From the NCBI GenBank assembly GCA_023432805.1, contig JAEYUG010000035.1:1-23024 (forward strand): a DNA stretch of 23,024 nt. Direction: 5' to 3'. The first letter of the stretch is position 1. The number at the start of each line of letters is the position of its first letter. Below, piece after piece: positions 16,516-23,024 of the stretch. Under the pieces are notes generated by a model. It saw only the letters and a program-made list of their open reading frames with translations, ran no database searches and was not told the DNA's origin. Both the position numbers and the translations under genes were made by a program. The stretch is from Bacteroidota bacterium (lineage in GTDB: Bacteria > Bacteroidota > Ignavibacteria > SZUA-365).

Positions 16516-17094
16516 ATGCCCCTGATCGACACCATCACCGCCCGCATCACCGCCCATCCCGGCGAACCCCTCCTCCTCACCGACGCTGAAATCGACGCCC
16601 TCGGCGACACCGACATCGCCATGCTTGTCGAGACCTACGGCGGCTCGGTGCTCCTCTCGATGCCGGCACGCGAGCGCGCGTTCTTCGACTGGCTCGCCCG
16701 TGAGGCTCCCGATGTGTGGGATGATCTCTGGGGTGATGATGAAGACATGCTCATCACGCTTCCCTTCCTGAAGGATCTGCGCGCCGGAGCCCGCGGTTTT
16801 CTCATCTGCGACCTTGCGGAAGTCCCCAATTACTACTTCACCCCGAAACACGTCAAGCCCGACGGATTCGCAGCCCTCGAAGATATTTTCGCAAAGGCCT
16901 CGGCAGGGAAGGATCTTTCCATCGCCGAAGCGCTGATGTTCGACATCATCATCGGACCGATCGATCTCTGGCATTTCTGCTACGCACGCCAGGTGCCGCT
17001 CGCCTCCGCACGCCGTGCGGTGGCGGAGCTGGACAGACATGGATGGCTCGTGCATCTGCCTGCGCGCGAAGATCTTGTCCGCTACATGGAATGA
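16516..17094 (+). CDS. Conserved-looking cytoplasmic protein of unknown function
   Basis: This 192-aa protein has no signal peptide or membrane helix. It was not recognised as any family. It is acidic, with a strongly acidic Trp-containing patch at about 67-77 (PDVWDDLWGDDED). A predominantly helical C-terminus contains LWHFCYARQVPLASARRAVAELDRHGW, which could be a winged-helix-like or protein-binding segment but has no clear DNA-binding signature. It reads like a true gene: it has its own candidate promoter, codon use like its neighbours and sensible amino-acid composition. No ribosome site is visible before ATG 16516. It stands alone between the sensor gene and a secreted-protein gene. Confidence 0.75.
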   Translation: MPLIDTITARITAHPGEPLLLTDAEIDALGDTDIAMLVETYGGSVLLSMPARERAFFDWLAREAPDVWDDLWGDDEDMLITLPFLKDLRAGARGFLICDLAEVPNYYFTPKHVKPDGFAALEDIFAKASAGKDLSIAEALMFDIIIGPIDLWHFCYARQVPLASARRAVAELDRHGWLVHLPAREDLVRYME

Positions 17095-17114
17095 GACTTT
17101 TTCTTTGGAATTGA

Positions 17115-17144
17115 TTGTCCCATAGCGAGAGGCGTGCTAAGTTT
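17115..17144 (+). promoter_or_regulatory. Candidate promoter of the Kelch/Omp28-like gene
   Basis: TTG (17115-17117), 20 bases, TAAGTTT (17138-17144) match the -33/-7 pattern. The predicted leader runs from about 17151 to 17213 and ends with AGGAG at 17202-17206. Confidence 0.55.
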
Positions 17145-17201
17145 CACCGATGTACCTTAGGATCTGCTTACGATTACACCCTCCCTCCCCACGTCATATT
17201 C

Positions 17202-17206
17202 AGGAG
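17202..17206 (+). promoter_or_regulatory. Ribosome binding site fixing the start at 17214
   Basis: AGGAG lies seven bases before ATG 17214, which opens a standard signal peptide. The frame is open upstream to an alternative initiation codon at 17115, but that overlaps the candidate promoter. Confidence 0.7.
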
Positions 17207-17213
17207 AAGTTGC

Positions 17214-19604
17214 ATGAACAAGTTGCTTCGACCTCTGCGCTCGCTTCTGGTCCTGGCCGTGCTGTGCACCCAGTCGTCTGTTGCGCAACAGATAGTGCCG
17301 GAAGTGCTACACGCAACGCCAGTCCAGTCTGTCCAGACACCGCTTGCCGAAAGGACACAGCCACTTTCTCAATGGTCGAGTCTGCCGGCGATGCCGACAC
17401 CTCGTGGTCTGCTCGCAGGAGCATACCTGAATGGATTTGTGTACGTTTTTGGCGGTCAGAACACGGCGATAGAGTCCACAGGTTTTAAATATAATGTTGG
17501 CACGAGTACGTGGTCTTCCGTCGTACCGATGCCCAAACCGCGTGCCTATCCCATGGTATGCGCACTTGGAGAAAAAGTGTACATCATGGGCGGCGTAAGC
17601 AGCGGCAATCCGTTCACAACGGAAGGAGCGGTGCTGATTTATGACCCCGTGGCGAATTCCTATGTCACAGGTGCGGCACAGCCTACACCCACATTCGACG
17701 CCGCCTCCTTCGTGTACGAGGGCAAGATCTTTGTGATGGGTGGTGGATTGACCAGCACATCGACGCAAACCAACCTGATTCAGGTGTTCGACCCGGCTGT
17801 CGATGCATGGACAGTTTCACCGAGCATGCTTCCTCGTGCAATGAGATCATTCGGGGCCGCAATTGTGGGCAATACGGTCTACATTGTTGGTGGTTATTAC
17901 AACAATAGCGGCGGGTATTTCATCCCGGACGTCCACAAGGGTATCATCTCTGGTAATGAGATCACGTGGACCAAGCTTGGTAATTTCCCGGGTGGTTCCA
18001 TCATGAACACCTCGATCGGATCCAACGGCACAAAGGTGTACCTGACGGGTGGGTACGATGTCAATACAAACAGCACGCGCGCACCGGCGATCAAGACGTG
18101 GGAGTTCGATCCCGCTACGGAAACCTGGACAAATGTGGACCCGAAGATCACGGCGGTGTACAATTCAACGCATCTGATGTATGATGGAGCAGGAAAGTTC
18201 TACATCGCTGGTGGCTCGGGTGCAGCAGCATATGAGTCTGCGTTGGAGGTGTTCAATCCGAGTGAGGCAGTGACTGCAAAGATCTTCGTGAACAAGACGA
18301 CGATCAACGATTGGGTGAAGCGCGGGAGCACGACGAAATTCCCACTCACAGTTCGAAACCAGGGTGGCGCTGTATTGAATTGGTCGGCCACATCGTCGCA
18401 GGCGTGGTTGACTGTCACCAAGTCAACGGGAACGCTCCAGCCCACGACGTTTGAGCAAGTGCTGCTGCAGGTTGATGGTAGCCAGCTCGCAAACGGTACA
18501 TCAAGTGCAAAGCTCACGATCACGAGCAACGATCCAGCTACACCAACGCTCGATGTGAACGTGTCGGTGCGCGTGCAGGAAGAAGATGTCGATGCCGATT
18601 TGAATGTGCTGCTGGAAGAAGGAACCGGCACTTGGTGTGTATGGTGTCCCTACGGCGTCGACAGCATCAATGCCGTGCTTGCACAGTATCCCGGGCGCGT
18701 TAACGTGATCTCGTATCACGGTGGCAGTCAGACCGAGCCGCTGCAGACACCCCATACGACCGTGTGGACCGGCATCATCGGTCTTACAGGCTGGCCGCAG
18801 GGTGCCATCAATCGCGTTGTATTCGAAGGCGAAACAGCAATGGCTCTCAGCCGCGGTGCATGGGGACGTCGAGTCAACGAACTACTCAACACGCGTCGCA
18901 GTCCGCTGACCATCACGCTCACCGGCAGTTCGTATGATGCTCAGACAAAGGCCACGTCTCTTACGTTTGATGTGCTGTTCCATCGGGATCTCGGCGTGCC
19001 GGTCAACCTGACCGTCGCCCAGGTACAGGACGGGATGAAATACGATCAGCGCTTCACACCAGACGGTTCCACCTCGACAACACTTCGCGGCTTCGTCCAC
19101 AATCACACGATGCGTAAGGCGTTCCCTGATGATGCCGGCATGCCCCTCGGTCAGAACTTCACCACACAGACAAAGGTCTCAAAGACCTTTACCTTCACCT
19201 CGGTTGATTCGACGATCAACACGAGCCGTTTCATCGTGTTTGCGCATCAGAAGAATCTGAACAGCTACGGCGAGGTGTTCCAGTCGATCGAGATTCCGCT
19301 TTCCCACATCGTGACCGACGTGCGTCCGGTTCCCGAGAACGCATCGTTCACGCTGCATCAGAATTATCCGAATCCGTTCAATCCCTCGACCGTCATCAAC
19401 TACACCGTGCCGACCACCTCGCACGTGAGCATCGTCGTGACCGACGCACTCGGTCGTGAGGTGGCGCGTCCGATCGACGGTGTGCAGAACGCCGGCGAAC
19501 ATCAGTTCACCTTCGACGCCTCGTGGCTGCCCTCGGGCACCTACTACGTGTCGATGCGTTCGAGCTCGTTCAACCAGACCCGCACGATGTCGCTCGTCAA
19601 ATAA
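17214..19604 (+). CDS. Secreted Kelch-repeat / Omp28-like (CxxC) protein with T9SS sorting domain
   Basis: This 796-aa protein has the signal peptide MNKLLRPLRSLLVLAVLCTQ..VAQQ. Residues about 55-350 contain about six Kelch-type blades (YVFGGQN, YIMGGVS, FVMGGG, YIVGGYY, YLTGGY, YIAGGSG), predicting a beta-propeller. Residues about 360-455 form an Ig-like/BACON-type sandwich (LTVRNQGGAVLNWSATSSQAWLTV). Residues about 462-700 resemble Omp28-type proteins, which start with a thioredoxin-like motif, here EEGTGTWCVWCPYG with the CxxC pair at 475 and 478. The last 85 or so residues are a canonical type A sorting domain (NYPNPFNPST, VTDALGREV). It is probably surface-attached. The CxxC pair could act in thiol exchange, but no function has been shown in the sequence. 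It is monocistronic, with its own promoter and terminator. Confidence 0.9.
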   Translation: MNKLLRPLRSLLVLAVLCTQSSVAQQIVPEVLHATPVQSVQTPLAERTQPLSQWSSLPAMPTPRGLLAGAYLNGFVYVFGGQNTAIESTGFKYNVGTSTWSSVVPMPKPRAYPMVCALGEKVYIMGGVSSGNPFTTEGAVLIYDPVANSYVTGAAQPTPTFDAASFVYEGKIFVMGGGLTSTSTQTNLIQVFDPAVDAWTVSPSMLPRAMRSFGAAIVGNTVYIVGGYYNNSGGYFIPDVHKGIISGNEITWTKLGNFPGGSIMNTSIGSNGTKVYLTGGYDVNTNSTRAPAIKTWEFDPATETWTNVDPKITAVYNSTHLMYDGAGKFYIAGGSGAAAYESALEVFNPSEAVTAKIFVNKTTINDWVKRGSTTKFPLTVRNQGGAVLNWSATSSQAWLTVTKSTGTLQPTTFEQVLLQVDGSQLANGTSSAKLTITSNDPATPTLDVNVSVRVQEEDVDADLNVLLEEGTGTWCVWCPYGVDSINAVLAQYPGRVNVISYHGGSQTEPLQTPHTTVWTGIIGLTGWPQGAINRVVFEGETAMALSRGAWGRRVNELLNTRRSPLTITLTGSSYDAQTKATSLTFDVLFHRDLGVPVNLTVAQVQDGMKYDQRFTPDGSTSTTLRGFVHNHTMRKAFPDDAGMPLGQNFTTQTKVSKTFTFTSVDSTINTSRFIVFAHQKNLNSYGEVFQSIEIPLSHIVTDVRPVPENASFTLHQNYPNPFNPSTVINYTVPTTSHVSIVVTDALGREVARPIDGVQNAGEHQFTFDASWLPSGTYYVSMRSSSFNQTRTMSLVK

Positions 19605-19623
19605 GCGTCATCACATACGCTGT

Positions 19624-19657
19624 AACACGAAACGCCCCGCAAGGGGCGTTTCGTGTT
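19624..19657 (+). terminator. Strong hairpin terminator with GCAA tetraloop
   Basis: AACACGAAACGCCCC (19624-19638) pairs perfectly with 19643-19657 around the stable GNRA loop GCAA. It lies 19 bases after the stop of the Kelch/Omp28-like gene. There is no long T run; the A-rich left arm and T-rich right arm may serve both directions, as parB converges from the right. Confidence 0.75.
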
Positions 19658-19659
19658 GT

Positions 19660-19690
19660 ACGGGAGGACGGACGCCCTCGTCCGTCATTG
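19660..19690. repeat. Solo copy of the 28-bp palindromic repeat
   Basis: Bases 19663-19687 are identical to the fifth copy of the array at 16439-16463, with the same outer bases ACG on the left and TTG on the right. It begins two bases after the terminator stem of the preceding gene. It is thus the single-copy form of the element that is present five times at 16324-16466. Confidence 0.9.
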
Positions 19691-19713
19691 ATGGATCATG
19701 CGGCGAGAGAATG

Positions 19714-19757
19714 CGGACGGCGGGACGCCGTCCGGCTTTTGGCGGCGAGACGCCGCC
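19714..19757. repeat. Two adjacent GC-rich palindromes in the convergent space
   Basis: CGGACGGC / GCCGTCCG (19714-19721 and 19727-19734, loop GGGAC) is followed by GCTTTT. GGCGGC / GCCGCC (19741-19746 and 19752-19757, loop GAGAC) comes next. Their cores, GGCGGGACGCC and GGCGAGACGCC, differ at one base. The first, with its four T, could terminate plus-strand transcription; both face the end of parB. Confidence 0.6.
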
Positions 19758-19787
19758 CGTCCACTGAGATCGCTCGTCCGCTGAGGG

Positions 19788-20714
19788 CTACTTGCCCGCG
19801 GAGAGGAGGAGCTCGATGATGCGGTCGAAGTCGTCGTGGTTGTAGAACTCGATGGTGATGGCTCCCTTGCCATCCTTCCCGGCCGTGATGGCCACCTTGG
19901 TGCCGAAGACGGGACGCAGCTTCGCGACGAGATCGGCCGTGCCGGCATCCACGCGGGATGTGTCGGTGCCCGGCAGCTTCGCGGGCTTCTGGGGTCGCAT
20001 GCCCTCGCGCGCCAGCTGCTCGACGCGCCGCACGGAGAGATCCTCGCGCACGATCTTCTTCCAGAGCCGCACCTGGTCGCCTTCGCGATCGAGTGCGAGC
20101 AGCGCGCGCGCGTGCCCCATGCTGATCTCCTGCCGCTGGATGCTGCGCCGCACATCCTCGGGCAGCTTGAGCAGCCGCAGAAAATTCGTCACGGTCGACC
20201 GGTTCTTGCCGACCTTCTGCGCCACCAGCTCCTGCGTATGACCGCACTCCTCGACCAGCCGCCGGTAGCTCTCGGCGATCTCGATCGGATTCAGCGTCTC
20301 GCGCTGGATGTTCTCGATCAGCGCGAGCTCGATCATCTCCTCGGCCGTCTCGACCGCACGGATGTAGGCCGGTACGTGCGTGAGTCCCGCCTCCTGGCAG
20401 GCGCGCACGCGCCGCTCGCCGGAGATCAGCTCGTAGCCGTCATCGGCCCGTCGCACGGTGATCGCCTGCACCAGTCCGTTTTCGCGGATGCTCTGCGCCA
20501 GTTCGCGCAGCGCCTGCGGCTCGAAGTCCGTGCGCGGCTGGTAGGGATTCGGTCGAATGCGCGCCAGTTCGATGTGCGCGAAAATATCGTGCGACATCCC
20601 GTCGTCACGGGTCTCCGGGCTGGGCGTCACGCTCACCGGCTCCGATGGTTCCGACGGCGCCGGGGGAATCAGGGCGCCGAGTCCCTTGCCAAGTCCGAAT
20701 TTCTGTTTTGACAC
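19788..20714 (-). CDS. parB: Chromosome-partitioning protein ParB (Spo0J family)
   Basis: This 308-aa protein is a CTP-dependent clamp that loads at parS and works with ParA in origin segregation. A short N-terminus typical of the family (KFGLGKGLGALIP) is followed by an acidic/Pro linker. The ParB/sulfiredoxin-like domain (about 43-140) includes PNPYQPR, the CTP-binding GERR (99-102) and ENIQR (134-138). A helix-turn-helix region spans about 160-185 (QELVAQKVGKNRSTVTNFLRLLKLP), with SMGHARALL just after. The C-terminal dimerisation domain ends the protein. The start is GTG 20714, with a weak AAGGGA about ten bases upstream. It follows parA by 20 bases in an operon. No parS-like 16-mer was found in the window. 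Confidence 0.95.
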   Translation of the reverse strand: MSKQKFGLGKGLGALIPPAPSEPSEPVSVTPSPETRDDGMSHDIFAHIELARIRPNPYQPRTDFEPQALRELAQSIRENGLVQAITVRRADDGYELISGERRVRACQEAGLTHVPAYIRAVETAEEMIELALIENIQRETLNPIEIAESYRRLVEECGHTQELVAQKVGKNRSTVTNFLRLLKLPEDVRRSIQRQEISMGHARALLALDREGDQVRLWKKIVREDLSVRRVEQLAREGMRPQKPAKLPGTDTSRVDAGTADLVAKLRPVFGTKVAITAGKDGKGAITIEFYNHDDFDRIIELLLSAGK

Positions 20715-20734
20715 GCTGTGCGATCCCTTCTCCG

Positions 20735-21715
<981 letters not shown>

Positions 21716-21760
21716 ACCGCTGGGAAACGTACCTGCTAGTCGAATCTGCTCATGAGTGCA

Positions 21761-21788
21761 ACGCGACCGGTCCGAAGGCCGGTCGCGT
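21761..21788 (-). terminator. Hairpin terminator after cutA
   Basis: ACGCGACCGG (21761-21770) pairs perfectly with CCGGTCGCGT (21779-21788). On the minus strand the 8-base loop reads CCTTCGGA and can form a C-TTCG-G tetraloop. It begins about 35 bases after the cutA stop and ends about 45 bases before the parA start, separating the two. It lacks a T run. Confidence 0.6.
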
Positions 21789-21823
21789 GCCTGTTGTGTA
21801 CCGTCGACGAATGCGACGTGAAA

Positions 21824-22177
21824 TTATGCGGCCGGTGCGTCTGCCGTCTTCGCGACACCACAGGTGTCCAGCAGCCACGCCAGATACGGCGCCGACGTAT
21901 CCGCCACCGGCAGCATCAGGATTTCCGGCACCTGATAGCTGTGCAGGGCGCGCACACGCGCCTCGACCTGCGTGAAATGTGCGTAGACAGTCTTGCAAAA
22001 CACCAGACTTTCCGGCTCATCGTGAATCTGCCCCTGCCACTTGTACACCGAACGGATGTACGGCACAACACTGCAGCAGGCTGCAAGTCCTTCGTCGAGC
22101 AACGCGCGGGCGATTTCAATGGCCGCGTGATCCGACGGAGCGGAAATCATTACCACACAGGGATCATTTGCTTCCAT
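21824..22177 (-). CDS. cutA: Divalent-cation tolerance protein CutA
   Basis: This 117-aa protein fits the CutA1 family of small trimeric ferredoxin-like proteins of about 110 residues, linked to metal tolerance in E. coli but of debated role. Recognisable conserved parts are VVMISAPSDHAAIEIARALLDEGLAACC, VPYIRSVYKWQGQI, ESLVFCKT, VRALHSYQVPEILMLPV and PYLAWLLDTC. Ten residues of Ala-rich tail follow. ATG 22177 was chosen over ATG 22204 because AAGGA (22189-22185) lies seven bases upstream of it, because 22204 overlaps the candidate -7 box, and because the shorter product matches family length. It is monocistronic, with a promoter and terminator of its own. Confidence 0.92.
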   Translation of the reverse strand: MEANDPCVVMISAPSDHAAIEIARALLDEGLAACCSVVPYIRSVYKWQGQIHDEPESLVFCKTVYAHFTQVEARVRALHSYQVPEILMLPVADTSAPYLAWLLDTCGVAKTADAPAA

Positions 22178-22184
22178 GGGAGTA

Positions 22185-22189
22185 TCCTT
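22185..22189 (-). promoter_or_regulatory. Ribosome binding site fixing the cutA start
   Basis: AAGGA on the minus strand lies seven bases before ATG 22177. It falls within the coding part of the longer 22204 alternative, which has no ribosome site of its own. Confidence 0.65.
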
Positions 22190-22203
22190 GTTGATAAGCT
22201 CCA

Positions 22204-22233
22204 TAATCTACCGCCTGCGCGCCTGAGAAGCAA
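22204..22233 (-). promoter_or_regulatory. Candidate promoter of cutA
   Basis: On the minus strand TTG (22233-22231), 20 bases, TAGATTA (22210-22204) match the -33/-7 pattern. Predicted transcription begins near 22197, between the two candidate ATG codons, which supports the downstream start. Confidence 0.5.
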
Positions 22234-22240
22234 TCCAACG

Positions 22241-22263
22241 CTGTCGCACCCGAAGGGCGACAG
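22241..22263. other. Palindrome in the cutA/TPR divergent region
   Basis: CTGTCGC (22241-22247) and GCGACAG (22257-22263) form a 7-bp stem; inside it CC and GG close a CGAA loop after a bulged A. It lies just upstream of the cutA promoter and about 80 bases from that of the TPR gene. It could be an operator or part of a dispersed repeat; nothing in the sequence decides this. Confidence 0.35.
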
Positions 22264-22341
22264 TGTCCATCACGCCACGCTGCCGCGCTTCAGGGCCTGG
22301 CTGCGCTTCACCCTGTGGCTGCATTCTGCCCTGCCTGGCGC

Positions 22342-22373
22342 TTGCATGTGGGGGGGCAATGCGATATGTTTTG
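22342..22373 (+). promoter_or_regulatory. Candidate promoter of the TPR gene
   Basis: TTG (22342-22344), 20 bases, TATGTTTTG (22365-22373) is the closest match in the window to the Bacteroidetes -33/-7 consensus. Predicted transcription begins near 22380, about 29 bases before ATG 22409. Confidence 0.6.
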
Positions 22374-22408
22374 AGTTGTTCCCAACGAAAAGCGGATGTC
22401 ACGCATAC

Positions 22409-23024
22409 ATGAGCCATCTTGATTTTGAGGATTTTGACGACGAAGCACCTGATCTGAGAAGGGAGGAACAGCGTTTTGCAGGCATGGACACGTCTGCTCT
22501 TCTGGAAGCCGCGCGCGCCGGAGAGCTGAGCGTGGACACCATGGACGAACTCGCGACCTACCTTTTCGACAAGAGCAACTTCGAGGAAGCCCTCAAATTT
22601 CTCGACGTGCTCTGCGAAGTCGCGCCCTACAGCTCCGACGTGTGGGAGCGTCGCGGCATGGCCCTCAATAATCTCGGCCGCCATGCCGACGCCCTCGAGG
22701 CCTTCGAACAGGCCCAGACCATGAATCCCGCCGACTCCGAGCTGCTCATCAACAAGGGCATCGCCCTCGACAACCTCGGCCGTCATGATGAGGCGATGGA
22801 TTGTTTCGACATCGCAGCCGCCCTCGACGTCGACAACGACGACGCCCTGTTCAGCAAGGCCGTCACGCTTGAACATCTGACCCGCTATGACGAGGCCATC
22901 CCGCTCTTTCTCGACGTCCTCTTTCGCGATCCCTCCCACCGCGAAGCCTGGTACGAACTCGGCTACTGCTACGATGTGACCGACCGCCTCGCCGACGCCC
23001 TCGAGTGCTACGACCGCCACCTCG
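22409..23024 (+). CDS. TPR-repeat protein (partial, runs off the window)
   Basis: The frame is open from ATG 22409 to the window end, giving 205 codons without a stop. The N-terminus is acidic (MSHLDFEDFDDEAPDLRREE) with no signal peptide, so the protein is probably cytoplasmic. From about residue 55 it consists of tetratricopeptide repeats of 34 residues: NFEEALKFLDVLCEVAP, GRHADALEAFEQAQTMNP, GRHDEAMDCFDIAAALD, RYDEAIPLFLDVLFRDP and RLADALECYDRHL, separated by the usual WxxxGxxLxxLG-type helices. TPRs bind partner proteins; the partner is unknown. A large frame on the opposite strand is its shadow. The C-terminal part is missing, so further domains cannot be excluded. Confidence 0.85.
   Translation, partial: MSHLDFEDFDDEAPDLRREEQRFAGMDTSALLEAARAGELSVDTMDELATYLFDKSNFEEALKFLDVLCEVAPYSSDVWERRGMALNNLGRHADALEAFEQAQTMNPADSELLINKGIALDNLGRHDEAMDCFDIAAALDVDNDDALFSKAVTLEHLTRYDEAIPLFLDVLFRDPSHREAWYELGYCYDVTDRLADALECYDRHL

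Noticed and set aside
22208..23020. Minus-strand open frame of 270 codons at the right end
   Set aside because: The plus strand of the same stretch encodes unmistakable TPR repeats; the minus frame is its shadow.

Overview
The window looks like a chromosomal segment of a moderately GC-rich member of the Bacteroidetes/Chlorobi (FCB) group, most like the Ignavibacteria/Kapabacteria side. The grounds are four secreted proteins, three of which end in clear type IX secretion (T9SS) type A sorting domains and one in a divergent version, an Omp28-like CxxC module, and promoters that fit the Bacteroidetes -33/-7 pattern (TTG, 20 bases, TAnnTT) rather than -35/-10. The exact lineage is inference; there is no rRNA or tRNA here to anchor it.

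Region 1 (1-8852, plus strand): three consecutive large secreted proteins. The first joins a subtilisin-like domain that seems to lack its catalytic Asp to a beta-helix, a helical-repeat stretch and a sorting domain. The second is an eight-repeat propeller-like protein. The third is a propeller + PKD + five Ig-like modules + cohesin-like protein. A perfect 15-bp hairpin lies between the first two.

Region 2 (8926-14973, minus strand): a tight five-gene unit in the order membrane-fusion protein, ABC ATPase, two FtsX/MacB-type permeases and a GT-C-like membrane glycosyltransferase. Three of its four junctions are 4-base GTGA stop/start overlaps. It diverges from a plus-strand sensor-kinase-like protein (15137-16324) that has a four-Cys PAS region and an Asp where the phosphoacceptor His would be expected. 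The space between holds a candidate promoter for each side and a set of phased TTTCCCA repeats.

Region 3 (16324-19787): five tandem copies of a 28-bp hairpin repeat begin on the stop codon of the sensor gene. An unrecognised 192-aa gene follows, then a secreted Kelch/Omp28-like/T9SS protein with a classic terminator. A single copy of the same hairpin repeat comes next, with two further GC-rich palindromes in a convergent intergenic space.

Region 4 (19788-23024): parA-parB chromosome partition genes and cutA on the minus strand, and a TPR-repeat protein on the plus strand that runs off the window. cutA and the TPR gene diverge from a region carrying a promoter candidate for each. No stretch longer than 300 bases lacks a gene. 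No mobile-element gene, CRISPR array, tRNA or rRNA was seen.
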